Notes: a model not told the origin generated them from the sequence alone. Shown: positions 16,761 to 26,240, numbered from the stretch's first letter. The stretch: DNA of 64,000 nt from JACCTU01 sp963700495 (GCA_963700495.1 CAVOXT010000004.1:1-64000); one strand, 5' to 3'. Translations and numbers: made by a program.

Positions 16761-17863
16761 GCGAAGCGGATCACGCTGCGGATGCCGTCCTGCGCTTCCA
16801 TCAGCTCGAACCCGCGGTTGACCTCGTCGAGCGTGAGCTCGTGCGAGATCAGCGGCGCGACGTCGAGCTCCCCCGCTAGGTAGCGCTCGACGAGCTGCGG
16901 AACCTGGTCTCGGCCCTTCACGCCGCCGAACGAGGAGCCCGCGACCCGGCGGCCCGTGATCAGGTGGCGCGGGACGATGTCGAGCGTCTCGCCCTTCCCG
17001 GCGACGCCCGCGATCGTGCACAGACCCCACCCCATCCGCGCCGACTCGACCGCCTGCCGCATCACGTCGACGATGCCGGTCGCCTCGAACGTGTAGTCGG
17101 CGCCGAATCCGTCGGTCAGGTCGAGGACAGCCTGCACGGCGTCCGGCCCGCCGACGAGCGTGTCGGTCGCCCCCTGGCCGCGCGCCAGCTCGAGCCGATC
17201 CGACGAGAGGTCGACGGCGACGATCCGGTCGGCGCCCTGAAGGCGACAGCCCGCAACCGCGCCGAGTCCGACCAGGCCCGCGCCGAACACCACACACGTC
17301 GAGCCCGGCTGGACCTTCGCCGTGTTCATCGCCGCGCCGAGGCCGGTCGAGAGCCCGCACGCGAACACGCAGGCGTGCCCGAACGGAGCCTCGGGATTGA
17401 TCTTCGCCAGCGCGATCTCGGGCACGACCGAGTACTCGGCGAACGTCGACGTTCCCATGAAGTGCCGCATAGGCTCGCCGCCGCGACCGAGCCGGGTGGT
17501 CCCGTCGGGGAGGTAGCCCTTGTTCTGCTGCTCTCGGATCGCCAGGCAGAGGTTCGTGCGCTCGCTGAGGCAGTGGACGCACTCGCGGCACTGCGGCGAG
17601 AAGAGCGTCACGACGTGGTCGCCCGGCGCGACCGAGGTCACGCCGTCGCCGATCCGCTCGACGACACCCGCACCCTCGTGGCCGAGCACCGTCGGTGCGT
17701 AGCCCGACGGGTCGGCGCCCGAAGCGGTGTAGAGATCGGTGTGGCACACGCCGCAGGCAGCCAGGCGGACGAGCGCTTCGCCGGCCCGCGGCTCGTCGAG
17801 GTCGACGAGATCGACGACGAGCGGGCGACCGAACTCCTCGAGAACAGCCGCTCGGATCTTCAC
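16757..17863 (-). CDS. Zinc-dependent class III alcohol/formaldehyde dehydrogenase
   Basis: 368 residues. Medium-chain dehydrogenase: ACGVCHTDLYTASG near residue 36 gives the first catalytic zinc Cys and GHEGAGVVERIGDGV near 61 the His. The structural-zinc cysteines are in CRECVHCLSERTNLC near 92-106. The NAD site is VVFGAGLVGLGAVAGCRLQG near 190. Length and sequence fit class III (thiol-dependent formaldehyde dehydrogenase) or a related NAD-alcohol dehydrogenase; which thiol is used cannot be told. It lies 9 bases after the upstream DUF1349 gene and overlaps the small exported protein downstream. Confidence 0.88.
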   Translation of the reverse strand: MKIRAAVLEEFGRPLVVDLVDLDEPRAGEALVRLAACGVCHTDLYTASGADPSGYAPTVLGHEGAGVVERIGDGVTSVAPGDHVVTLFSPQCRECVHCLSERTNLCLAIREQQNKGYLPDGTTRLGRGGEPMRHFMGTSTFAEYSVVPEIALAKINPEAPFGHACVFACGLSTGLGAAMNTAKVQPGSTCVVFGAGLVGLGAVAGCRLQGADRIVAVDLSSDRLELARGQGATDTLVGGPDAVQAVLDLTDGFGADYTFEATGIVDVMRQAVESARMGWGLCTIAGVAGKGETLDIVPRHLITGRRVAGSSFGGVKGRDQVPQLVERYLAGELDVAPLISHELTLDEVNRGFELMEAQDGIRSVIRFA

Positions 17864-17872
17864 CCGACCGCC

Positions 17873-18493
17873 CTACTCGCCGTTCCGAAGGTCACCGAGG
17901 CTGGCCGCCGCGTAGGCGATCTGATCGAACGTGACCGAACATCCTTCGCCGATCGGGGACTGTGCGATGAAGCCGACCGACGGCTCGCCGCCCGCCTCGA
18001 GCGCGAAGTGGCGGATGAAGCGCCAGCGCACGCCGTCGCCGGACGAGTGAAACGCAAACGCCGGGCCAATGCGCGCGATTCGAAGCCAGACCGACGCGTC
18101 GTCGACGACGTAGGAGTTGCAGTCGTCGGATCTCCCTTTCGTCACGACCGAGACCACCATCGGGTCGTGCTGCGGCGAGTACTCGAAGCAGAGTTTCGCC
18201 CAGGTGCTGTCGTTCGCGTAGAGAACGAGCACGCCGGCGTCGTAGCTCTCTGCGAAGTCGACAGTGACGCGCGCGCTCAGGAGAAAGTCGCCGGTCGGCT
18301 CGCCGACGAGTGCCGGCGCGTTCAGCGTCTGCTGCGCCGACGCCGACAGGTGCGGGTCGGCGAACCAGTCGGTACGCGGACCCGCGGCGACGAGCAGCGA
18401 GGCTCTGTCCGGCACGCTCCAGCTCTGGGGCTCCGCCAGCCACCGGAGCTCCATCGGCAGGGCGGCGATGCTCACGTGCTCGTCGACGGCCAC
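17873..18493 (-). CDS. DUF1349 (concanavalin-like) domain protein
   Basis: 206 residues from a GTG; an internal ATG near 18454 is a possible alternative start. A cytoplasmic beta-sandwich of the DUF1349/regulation-of-kinase-1-like family. WFADPHLSASAQQTLNAPAL follows the first strands, then FLLSARVTVDFAESYDAGVL, WAKLCFEYSPQHDPMVVSVV and WRFIRHFALEAGGEPSVGFI. Members are thought to bind sugars, but no function is established here. Preceded upstream by a strong terminator, so it starts a separate transcription unit that probably includes the alcohol dehydrogenase. Confidence 0.82.
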   Translation of the reverse strand: MAVDEHVSIAALPMELRWLAEPQSWSVPDRASLLVAAGPRTDWFADPHLSASAQQTLNAPALVGEPTGDFLLSARVTVDFAESYDAGVLVLYANDSTWAKLCFEYSPQHDPMVVSVVTKGRSDDCNSYVVDDASVWLRIARIGPAFAFHSSGDGVRWRFIRHFALEAGGEPSVGFIAQSPIGEGCSVTFDQIAYAAASLGDLRNGE

Positions 18494-18521
18494 GAGCCGC
18501 AGGCTACCGGGACGAGAACGA

Positions 18522-18549
18522 AGGGAACCCCGCCGGAGCGGGGTTCCCT
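18522..18549 (-). terminator. Rho-independent-like hairpin after the peroxidase gene
   Basis: AGGGAACCCCG at 18522-18532 pairs perfectly with CGGGGTTCCCT at 18539-18549 across a 6-base loop. It lies 24 bases past the peroxidase stop, in the gap before the DUF1349 gene, with no clear U tract. Confidence 0.75.
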
Positions 18550-18572
18550 GGAGGTCCGCGTACTTGGGTCTG

Positions 18573-20451
18573 CTAGCCGGCGTCGACGAACACGTTGTCC
18601 GCCACGTCGATCCCGGCGTTCTCCTCGATGATCTGCGAGAGCGTGCGCCGGTAGGTGATCCCGAACAATCGCTGGATCTCGGGAAGTACGGGATCGTTCA
18701 GATAGAAGAACCTGTCCCCGTCACGGAGAGCCTGGAACTGCTGCTTCCACATCGCGAGCTGGAGCTCGCCGAACTCCGTTCCCGGCACGTGACGCTCGGA
18801 GAGCATTCCGACGAACGCGTCGAGCTTGTCGGGGTCTCCGTAGATCGCCTTCAGCCGCGCGGCGAGGGTCGTGCGCCGAACGCCGACGACGGCCTCAGCG
18901 TCCGCCGCCTCGCTTCCGAGCTCGATCGGATTCCCGTCGGCGTCGAAGAGGGCGACGAAGTCGAGGATCCTCGGGTCGTTGATCGTTGAGGTTGTTCGGG
19001 AAGCGGTCGGTCGACTCTCCCGTGATCGAGGTGAACGACCTCTTCTCGCTCAGCCCGAACGCCCGGCGCAGGTCGTTGTAGAGCGGCATGCCGTGATCGC
19101 GACCGCGTTGAATGTCGATCGCGCCGAGGTCGACCACGCCCTTGAAGCACGCGGGCAGCGTCGGACCGTCGAGGCACGCTTCGTTCCCCGCCACCGGCAC
19201 CTGGAAGAGCACGCTCCGGAGCTGGTTGTCGATCTGCTCGTCGTTCTTGTACTCGCGACTCGGCGCCGAGGCCCTGGAGCACCGGGCCGAGGTGGACGAG
19301 CTTCGAGCAGGTCCGGGTTGCCGAACGCGAGGTTGAGCGGGATCACGAACTCGACCTCGTCCCCGTCGACCTCGATCTCGACTCCCTGCTTTTCGATCGC
19401 GTCAAGCTCCGCGGGCGTGTAGTCCGCAATCTCGCCGATCGACTCGAGCTCGCCGTGGATCATGCTGTGAGCGCGATACCCGACCACCGCGAACTCGTTC
19501 CCGAGGCTCGCGTTCGACCCGGTCGTTGTAGCCCCGGTACGGCGGGAGGCTGACGCCGAGAGCCGGGAGAAACTCGTTGTAGGTGATGTACTGCTGCTCC
19601 GCCCCGATCACCCGGCGGGCGATCTGGAACTTCAGTTCCTCGGGCAGGAAGCTCGGAAGCTGCGAGACGATCCGGTTGTGCTCCCGTGCGAACAGCGTGT
19701 GCGTGGACGAGAGCGCGATGTTCTCGTTCGCCCGCTGATCGCCGGCGACGAAGGCCTTCACGTTCGCCCCGGGTGCTTCCAGCCGGCCCATGAGCGCCAT
19801 CACCGGCGCCGTTGCGGCGTCACCGCGGGCGTCCGCCCGGGGCAGGTAGCCGTTCTGCAGCAGCAGCTTCGCCCCGTTGTTGGAGAGCCTCCCGTCTACC
19901 GGTCCCTCGCGTAGCCACTCGAGCCGCGACTCGGTCCCCCCGTAGACGCTGAAGCCGTCGATGTAGCTCGAGACCGTGTTGATCTGCTCCCGAGGCGTCC
20001 TCCCTGTCCCGGTGCCGGGAGCGGCAGGGGTGCGAACGAACGGGATCGAGCCCACGGTGTTCACGAAGGTCTCGAGCGGGTCGGTCTTGCTGAAGGGGAG
20101 CGGCGCGTTCTCGCCTCCTGCCTCCTGGCGCAGGCCGAAGGTGTGGTCCATGAACTGCCCCCAGACGAAGCCCCACTGAGTGACGCCGTTCTCCGAGAAC
20201 AGGTTCTGGTGCACGTCGTTGAAGATGCGGTTGCTGACGTAACGCACCGACGGTCCGCCGACCGGCTTTGCGATGCCGTCGGCGTAGTTCGTCTTGGCGG
20301 CCCGCAGGTATTGCGTGTTCGTCTTTCCCCAGGTCGGATTGCGGCGGTTGTTTCCGCTTCCGTCCAGAGTTCGGACCTCGTCTGCCAGATCAGCGCTCGC
20401 GACCGGGACGAGCACGAAAAAGGCAGCCAGCAACAGAACGAGCTTGCGCAT
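18573..20451 (-). CDS. Secreted animal-type heme peroxidase, four frame breaks
   Basis: Start ATG 20451, preceded by GGAGGAAAC. Signal peptide MRKLVLLLAAFFVLVPVASA, then a peroxidase/cyclooxygenase-type catalytic domain; about 625 residues after repair. Distal His region GFVWGQFMDHTFGLRQE, later TVSSYIDGFSVYGG, proximal His in SSTHTLFAREHNRI, and RGRDHGMPLYNDLRRAFGLS are all intact. Reading-frame breaks, each as if one base were extra, lie near 19518 (before NASLGNEFAVVGYR), 19302 (before LVHLGPVLQGLG), 19257 (before YKNDEQIDNQLRS) and 18990 (before INDPRILDFVALF). Residues stay conserved on both sides of every break. Likely oxidises halides or phenolics outside the cell; substrate unknown. 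Its promoter region holds a paired AAGAATTC repeat. Confidence 0.8.
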
Positions 20452-20592
20452 GGGCGTTTCCTCCTCGAAAGGACGACCGCAGGCATGTTCCTTGGTGGCA
20501 CCTGGGCGCAGGATCTGGGCGATTGCCCCAGGCCTTCGGGCCATTGTCTCGACCTGAAGTTCGAAGTCAACGGCTGTGCATAAGAGGCGCCG

Positions 20593-20611
20593 AAGAATTC
20601 GCTAAGAATTC
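20593..20611. promoter_or_regulatory. Direct repeat AAGAATTC x2, 11-bp phased: candidate response-regulator operator
   Basis: AAGAATTC occurs at 20593-20600 and again at 20604-20611, one helical turn apart, in the gap upstream of the peroxidase. An inverse copy (GAAGAATT, minus strand) lies at 21513-21520 upstream of the response regulator gene. OmpR-family regulators bind direct repeats with about 10-11-bp phasing; the assignment is inference. Confidence 0.4.
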
Positions 20612-20622
20612 CGCGACCCGGG

Positions 20623-21309
20623 TCAGCGATCGCGCAGCACGTAGCCGACACCGCGAACGGTGTGAATCACCCGCGGCTCACCTGCCGCTTCGGTCTTTCG
20701 GCGCAGATACCCGACGTACACGTTCAGCGAATTCGACGACGGCCCGAAGTCGAACCCCCAGACGTGCCGGAAGATCTCCGTCCTGTGGATCACGCGACCC
20801 GGATTCCGGAGCAGCAGCTCGAGCAGGCTGAACTCGGTCCGCGTGAGGTCGATCAGCCGACCGGCCCGCGCCACCTCCCTCGTGGCGGGGTCGAGCGTCA
20901 GGTCGGAGACCTGAAGGACACCTTCGTCCGCGTCGCCACGGCGTAGGAGGGCTCGCACACGAGCCAGGAGCTCGTCGACCGCGAACGGGCGAACGAGGTA
21001 GTCGTCGGCGCCTGCATCGAGCCCCGCCACGCGGTCCCGCACGCTGTCGCCCGGGCTCAGGACGAGGAGCGGGAGGTCCTTCTGACTCTCTCGAAGCCGC
21101 CGGCAGACGGCAAGTGCCGTCTCTTCGCAGGCAGGGAGATCGACGATCACGGCGTCCGGGGAACCGGTTGCCAACAGGCGCATGGCCTCCGTCTCGCCTG
21201 CCGCGAGCACGACCTCGTATCCCTCGACCGAAAGCGCGTGCCGAAGTGCCTCGGTGCCCGGGGCTCCCGCTTCGACGACGAGCAGGCGGCGCTGCGCGTC
21301 CGCGCTCAA
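20623..21309 (-). CDS. OmpR-family response regulator with a degenerate receiver
   Basis: 228 residues from a TTG at 21309; an in-frame GTG at 21393 would add 28 residues that look non-conserved. The receiver is atypical. The usual acidic pair is reduced (LLVVEAGAPG instead of VVDD), the phospho-Asp region reads AVIVDLPACEETALAV, and the switch Lys is Arg (DYLVRPF). The C-terminal winged helix is standard: LIDLTRTEFSLLELLLRNPG, HVWGFDFGPSSNSLNVYVGY and VIHTVRGVGYVLRD. No histidine kinase is adjacent. It precedes the peroxidase gene in the same orientation and may control it. Confidence 0.85.
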   Translation of the reverse strand: MSADAQRRLLVVEAGAPGTEALRHALSVEGYEVVLAAGETEAMRLLATGSPDAVIVDLPACEETALAVCRRLRESQKDLPLLVLSPGDSVRDRVAGLDAGADDYLVRPFAVDELLARVRALLRRGDADEGVLQVSDLTLDPATREVARAGRLIDLTRTEFSLLELLLRNPGRVIHRTEIFRHVWGFDFGPSSNSLNVYVGYLRRKTEAAGEPRVIHTVRGVGYVLRDR

Positions 21310-21562
21310 ACGACCCCGCCGTTTGAATATTCGGCACGCACCGACCCACCCCGCGACTCGACAAACAGTGCGATCCCCTCGGGATTGACGCACCGTGAGA
21401 CAGCCGCAGCAACGATCTCTGGCCTGACCATCGCTGAACGAACCCCCGTTTTGCTGTCTTTCCGAAAGTACCCTCGCCCGTGGAGGGAGTCAAGAACGCA
21501 CTGAACGCGCGCAATTCTTCGGTTGAATCACCGGCGTGAGGACGGTCGCGACAATCGGAAGG

Positions 21563-22576
21563 TCAGGGCAGCCGCGGCGACCAGGCGCTCGACAGCGCAC
21601 CCGCCGCGACGAGCAGGCCGGCCGCGGCGAGGAGGAAGGCGTACGTGACCTCTTTGTCCGCTTCCTTGCGGCCGAGGTTCGAGCCGAGCTTCTCGTAGGC
21701 GTTGCTGATCGTCTCGGCGTCGCGGGCCTCGGTGAACTCGCCGCCGGTCTCCTCCGCGATCGCGCGGAGGGTGACCGGGTCCGGCGGAACCGGGATTCGC
21801 TCCGGAGAGAATGGGAAGAAACCACCGCCTCCCCCGGGGACGGTGCCGTTCGGCGTGCCGAGCGCGACGGTGTAGACCGGCATCGACGCCTCTTTCGCGA
21901 GCTGCGCGCCCTCGAGCGGCTGGAGGACGCCCTCGCGCTGCGCGCCGTCGGAGAGGAAAAGGATCGAGACGAGCTTCGTCTCGTCGTCACCGGGGGCGGG
22001 CGCGGTCTCGGCATCTGCACGGTCGCGCTCGAGCGTCTGTTGACCGACGTCGACGGCCATTCCGAGCGCGTCGCCGATCGCGGTACCGCCGAAGGTCGCG
22101 TAGTCGCCCAGGTTGTCGAGGGAGATGCTGACCTGCTCGTGGTTCGTGGTCGGCGGCGACGCGACCTGAGGGACGCCGGCGAACACGACCATCCCGATCC
22201 GCAGACGGTCCGGAGCGCGGTCGAGGAAGAGCCGGATCGCCTCCTTCGCAGCCCCCAGGCGAGAGGGCTTGACGTCCCGCGCCTCCATGGAGCGGGAGAC
22301 GTCGAGCACGAGCACAACCGTCGCGCGGTCCTGCGGCACGAGGCCGCGTACGTGCGGACGCGCGACGCCGACGAAGAGCGCGGCAAGGGCGAGCAGCACG
22401 AGCACCGGCGGCGCCCATCGGCGCCAGGCGCGCCTGCGCGCCACCTCTCGGAGCACGGCGAGGTTGGTGAAGTTGACGGCGTAGCGGGTCCGGCGTCGCT
22501 GCACGAGAACGTACAGCCACGCGACCGCCGGCAGCGCGAGCAGGAGCAGCAAGAGCCACGGCCGCTCGAAGGTCAC
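21563..22576 (-). CDS. VWA-domain membrane protein (BatA-like), last gene of the MoxR operon
   Basis: 337 residues from a GTG overlapping the upstream stop. Two N-terminal membrane segments (PWLLLLLLALPAVAWLYVLV; APPVLVLLALAALFVGVA) precede a von Willebrand A domain. Its MIDAS is visible as VLVLDVSRSMEARDVKPSRL (DxSxS) with Thr in FGGTAIGDAL and Asp in LFLSDGAQ. A third membrane helix ends the chain (YAFLLAAAGLLVAAGALSSA). Aerotolerance-type VWA proteins work with MoxR ATPases as metal-dependent adaptor or chaperone assemblies in the envelope. Confidence 0.88.
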   Translation of the reverse strand: MTFERPWLLLLLLALPAVAWLYVLVQRRRTRYAVNFTNLAVLREVARRRAWRRWAPPVLVLLALAALFVGVARPHVRGLVPQDRATVVLVLDVSRSMEARDVKPSRLGAAKEAIRLFLDRAPDRLRIGMVVFAGVPQVASPPTTNHEQVSISLDNLGDYATFGGTAIGDALGMAVDVGQQTLERDRADAETAPAPGDDETKLVSILFLSDGAQREGVLQPLEGAQLAKEASMPVYTVALGTPNGTVPGGGGGFFPFSPERIPVPPDPVTLRAIAEETGGEFTEARDAETISNAYEKLGSNLGRKEADKEVTYAFLLAAAGLLVAAGALSSAWSPRLP

Positions 22577-23278
22577 CGGCCGGCTCCCGCACAGATCGCC
22601 TGCACCTGCACGACCGCGCGAATGCCGCGAAGGGCGGTGCCGGTGCGCACGACGACTGCGACGCGCCCCGCGCGCACGGCCCGGGTGACCGAGACCGCGC
22701 TCAGCAGACGCTCGGCGGGCGCGTTACGCGTATAGATGCCGACCGCGTGCGTCGCGCCGACCAGACGCTCGTTGCGCGCGCAGCCCTGCGATCCGCGCGT
22801 CGTCCGTCCCGCGACCGCGGCGACATTGCGCACGCGCCGCACCGTCGGACGGCCGGGCGGAAACGCGCTCGGGCCGAAGCCAGATCGTGCGCGGCGGGCT
22901 TCCGCCGCCACCCGTCGTCGGGATGCAGCCGATGTGCGGCCGGAACGTCGTCGCCCTGGCGGCGGCACCTGTGTAGTGCGCCGCGAAGACGGCCGACGCC
23001 GACGTCGTGATGCCGGGGTTGACAGGGCTGCCGATCTGACCCGGGAACGAGAGGTCGATCGCGCGGTCGCTCAGCTCGCCGTCGAGTCCGCCGACGATGT
23101 AGCTCTGCGGGCAAGCGAGCTGGTACTCGACACGGCGTGTCGCCGGGACGACGACCCACGGGCCGGCGACGGGTACGCACACCATCAGCCCGCGGCATTC
23201 GTTTGTCGCGCCGGCCTCCCCAACGCCTGCGGCCAGCGCCGTCGCCGCACAAACGGCCAAGGCGAGCACGCGCTTCAC
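22573..23278 (-). CDS. Exported cysteine-containing protein encoded between two VWA genes, one frame break
   Basis: Starts at GTG 23278 inside the stop of one VWA gene and ends inside the start of the other, so it is translationally coupled on both sides. Signal peptide MKRVLALAVCAATALAAG. The mature part has cysteines in NECRGLMVCVPVAG, EYQLACPQSYIVGGLDGELS, FRPHIGCIPTTGG, GSQGCARNERL and VQAICAGAGR. The frame breaks near 22867 (one C extra): TIWLRPE continues as AFPPGRPTVRRVRNVAAVAG. About 234 residues after repair. No known domain recognised. Its location suggests a cargo or partner of the MoxR/VWA machinery. Confidence 0.68.
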
Positions 23279-24237
23279 GGGACCCTCCGGAACCAGAACG
23301 TCGAGAGCATCGCGCCTGCGAGCAGGAAGAGCGCAGCGCCCGCGGAGAAGTAGTCGGTGATCTCCCGCTCTTCCTGTCGCGTGCCGAGCTGGGAGCCGAG
23401 CCGCCGGTAGACCTGCTTCAGCTCGTCCGGGTCGGCCACGGTGAAGAACTCGCCGCCGGAGGTGCGCGCGACCGCCTGCAGCGCCTGCGGATTCGCAGGC
23501 ACGCGGGTGATCTCCTTGAAGCCGCCGACGAGCGTGCGCTCGATCTGTCCGTTCGCGGTGCCGAGCACGACCGTGTAGACCGGCGTACGGAGCGCGCGGG
23601 CGCGTCGTGCCGCCGCCGGAGACTGGATCCGCCCGACCGTCTGCGCGCCGTCCGAGATGACGACGACCGCGGCCGGCGGCGGCGCGTCGCTGCGAGCGCC
23701 CGAGCGCCGCGCGAGATCGACAGACAGCCGGATCGCATCGCCGAGTGCGGTCCCTTCGGCCGGTCGCAGCGCGTCGAGGCCCTGGTCGAACGCGGCACGG
23801 TCGGTCGTCGGGGGCACGACCGCGATCGCGCGGCCGGCGAAGGACACGAGGCCGACGCGGAACTTCTCCGGCACGTCGTGCGCGAATGCGCGCGCGGCAC
23901 GCCGCGCGGCGACGAGTCGCGTCGGCCGGACATCCTTCGCGCGCATCGAGTCGGAGACGTCGATCGCGACGACAACCGTCGCCTCCTCGCGCCTGACCGC
24001 AACGGTCGCGTGCGGGCGCGCGACCCCGACGAGCATCGTCGAGAGCGCGAGCAGCAGCAGCGCGAGCGGGATCAGGCGGCGCCGTCCGGGCTCTCGGCGG
24101 ACGAGGTTCGGCACGAGCGCGGGCGTCGCGAAGCCTGCGGCCTGCTTGCGCCGTCGTCGATCCCGCCAGACCCAGAGCACGGCGAGCACCGGAACGACGA
24201 GCAGTGACAGCAGCGCGAGCGGCCATTCGAACGTCAA
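23275..24237 (-). CDS. VWA-domain membrane protein (BatA/BatB-like)
   Basis: 320 residues from a GTG overlapping the DUF58 stop. Same layout as the VWA gene downstream: two N-terminal helices (WPLALLSLLVVPVLAVLWVW; RLIPLALLLLALSTMLVGVA), a MIDAS motif VVVAIDVSDSMRAKDVRPTR, Thr in EGTALGDAIRL, VVVISDGAQTVGR, and a C-terminal helix. The two VWA proteins look like an ancient duplication and probably form a hetero-oligomer in the membrane. Confidence 0.88.
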   Translation of the reverse strand: MTFEWPLALLSLLVVPVLAVLWVWRDRRRRKQAAGFATPALVPNLVRREPGRRRLIPLALLLLALSTMLVGVARPHATVAVRREEATVVVAIDVSDSMRAKDVRPTRLVAARRAARAFAHDVPEKFRVGLVSFAGRAIAVVPPTTDRAAFDQGLDALRPAEGTALGDAIRLSVDLARRSGARSDAPPPAAVVVISDGAQTVGRIQSPAAARRARALRTPVYTVVLGTANGQIERTLVGGFKEITRVPANPQALQAVARTSGGEFFTVADPDELKQVYRRLGSQLGTRQEEREITDYFSAGAALFLLAGAMLSTFWFRRVP

Positions 24238-25166
24238 CGCGGGCGCCCTCCGCGGAGGAAGACGGCGAGTGTCCGTAACCAGTCGCCGGACGTCGAGAGC
24301 ACGACGTGGCGGACGCCGACCGCCGCGAACGTCCGCGCAAGACCGGTTCGCTCCTCCGCGGCAGCTTCGGCGAAGCGCGACCGGAGTCGTGCGTCGCGGG
24401 TGTCGACCCGCAACTGCTCTCCGGTCTCGGGGTCGACGAGCCAGAGCTCGCCGACGTTCGGCAGCGCCTGCTCACGCGGATCGCGGATCTCCACCGCAAT
24501 CACGTCGTGACGGCCGGCGAGCTGCAGCAGCGGTCTGCGCCAGTCGGGCGGGCCCCGAAAGTCGGAGACGACCACGACGAGCGACCGCTGGGTCGCGAGC
24601 GCTCCGGTGCGAAGGAATGCCTCACCGAGCGACGTCGCCCCGGACGCCTGCTCGTCTTCACTCTCGCCACGCAGGGCGAGCAGCAGTCCGGTCAGTCCGA
24701 CGCGTCCCTGCCGCGGCGGCTCGGCACGCGGATCGGCACCCCCGAACGTGACGACCCCGAGCCTGTTTCCCCGTCGCGTCGCGACGTGACCGACTGCGAG
24801 CGCAACGCCTTCTGCGACATCCGCCTTCCGACGGTCGGCCGTGCCGAAGTGCATCGAGAGCGACGTGTCGAGCACGAGCCAGGTGACCATCACCCGCTCG
24901 GCGAGCTGCACGCGAACGTGCGGCTGGCCGGTGCGGGCGGTCACGTTCCATTCGATCTGCCGCGGGTCGTCTCCCGGGACGTATGCACGAACCTGCGCGA
25001 GCTCAGTGCCGGTGCCGAGCACCGAGGACCGGTAGTCCCCGGCGAGCAGCGCCTCGACCCGGCGCCCGATCGTGATGTCGAGTGCACGCAGGAGCGCGTC
25101 GGGCATCGGCCCGGGGCCGGGGCGGTCCGGGGTCGGCTCGGCGCGAAGCGCGCGGAGGACGGTCAC
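24234..25166 (-). CDS. DUF58 protein of the MoxR operon
   Basis: 310 residues, GTG start overlapping the moxR stop. DUF58 core: GTGTELAQVRAYVPGDDPRQ followed by IEWNVTARTGQPHVRV, then a VWA-like fold with LVLDTSLSMHFGTADRRKAD (MIDAS-like DxSxS) and VVVVSDFRGPPDWRRPLL. No membrane helices are seen, so it is likely soluble. DUF58 genes are constant partners of MoxR ATPases. Confidence 0.88.
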   Translation of the reverse strand: MTVLRALRAEPTPDRPGPGPMPDALLRALDITIGRRVEALLAGDYRSSVLGTGTELAQVRAYVPGDDPRQIEWNVTARTGQPHVRVQLAERVMVTWLVLDTSLSMHFGTADRRKADVAEGVALAVGHVATRRGNRLGVVTFGGADPRAEPPRQGRVGLTGLLLALRGESEDEQASGATSLGEAFLRTGALATQRSLVVVVSDFRGPPDWRRPLLQLAGRHDVIAVEIRDPREQALPNVGELWLVDPETGEQLRVDTRDARLRSRFAEAAAEERTGLARTFAAVGVRHVVLSTSGDWLRTLAVFLRGGRPR

Positions 25167-26167
25167 GCAGCGCTCACCCGCCCGAGATCGAGCTGCGGCA
25201 GCGGCACCGTGGCGAGAACGCTCTCGAGGATCGAATCGGGACTCACCCCCTCTGCGAGCGCCTGGTACGTAAGTACGAGCCGGTGCCGGAGCGCGTCCTT
25301 GCCGAGCGCCTCGAGGTCCTCGGCGAGCACGTAGTCGCGACCGCGGACCACCGCAAGCGCGCGCGCAGCCTGCACCATGCTGATCGGGCCGCGCGGGCTG
25401 ACGCCGAACGCGACGTAGTCCTCGAGCTCGCTGCCCGGCTCGCGCGTCGCCGTCGCGACGTCGACGGCGTAGCTGATCAGCGCCGGGTCGACGTAGACGG
25501 CACGCACCGTTGCCTGGAGACCCTGCAGCTCCTCGAGCGTCAGCACCTGCCGAAGCTCGGGTGCGTCGGCGAGCTGGCGCTGGACGATCGTCAACTCCTC
25601 GTCGTGCTCGGGGTAGCCGATCAGCACCTTGAGCATGAAGCGGTCGACCTGCGCCTCGGGGAGCGGGTACGTCCCCTCGGACTCGATCGGATTCTGCGTC
25701 GCCATCACGAGGAACGGTGACGGCACCGGGTAGGTGGAGTGTCCGATCGTCACCTGGCGCTCCTGCATCACCTCGAGCAGCGCGGACTGCACCTTCGCCG
25801 GCGCGCGGTTGATCTCGTCCGCGAGCAGGAAGTTGCAGAAGACCGGCCCGAGCTCGGTGTCGAAGTTGCCGGCGTCCGGGCGGAAGATGCGCGTGCCGAC
25901 GAGGTCGGACGGAACGAGGTCAGGCGTGAACTGGACGCGCGAGAACGTCCCGCCGAGGACGCTCGCGGTCGTCTTGATCGTCAGCGTCTTGGCGAGGCCG
26001 GGCACGCCTTCGAGCAGGAGGTGACCCTGCGAGAGAAGGCAGACGAGCACCCGCTCGAGCATCGCGTCCTGCCCGGCGATGACACGGCGGATCTCGAAGA
26101 GGGCCTGCTCGAGGCGCTCTTTGGCCTCGGCGGGGCTGGGCGCGGCAGAGTCGGGCTGCTTGCTCAC
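25163..26167 (-). CDS. moxR: MoxR-family AAA+ ATPase (first copy)
   Basis: 334 residues from GTG 26167. Walker A GVPGLAKTLTIKT near residue 48, MoxR signature RVQFTPDLVPSDLVGTRIF near 72, Walker B FLLADEINRAPAKVQSALLE near 108, sensor MATQNPIESEGTYPLPEAQ and the sensor-2 region VSPRGPISMVQAARALA. First gene of a five-gene, all-overlapping operon with DUF58, two VWA proteins and a secreted protein. MoxR-VWA systems are ATP-driven chaperones that mature or insert metal in partner enzymes; the client here is not identified. Confidence 0.92.
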   Translation of the reverse strand: MSKQPDSAAPSPAEAKERLEQALFEIRRVIAGQDAMLERVLVCLLSQGHLLLEGVPGLAKTLTIKTTASVLGGTFSRVQFTPDLVPSDLVGTRIFRPDAGNFDTELGPVFCNFLLADEINRAPAKVQSALLEVMQERQVTIGHSTYPVPSPFLVMATQNPIESEGTYPLPEAQVDRFMLKVLIGYPEHDEELTIVQRQLADAPELRQVLTLEELQGLQATVRAVYVDPALISYAVDVATATREPGSELEDYVAFGVSPRGPISMVQAARALAVVRGRDYVLAEDLEALGKDALRHRLVLTYQALAEGVSPDSILESVLATVPLPQLDLGRVSAA

Positions 26168-26240
26168 TGAGGCTCCTTGTCCGGGGTGCAACGGGAAGGG
26201 AAGCAGAAGACGCTGAGACGGGGGTGAGAACGCCCCACGC

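Noticed and set aside
16362..17747. Long minus-strand frame spanning the exported protein and the alcohol dehydrogenase
   Set aside because: It is a readthrough of two frames: the exported protein begins at ATG 16760, overlapping the dehydrogenase stop by 4 bases.
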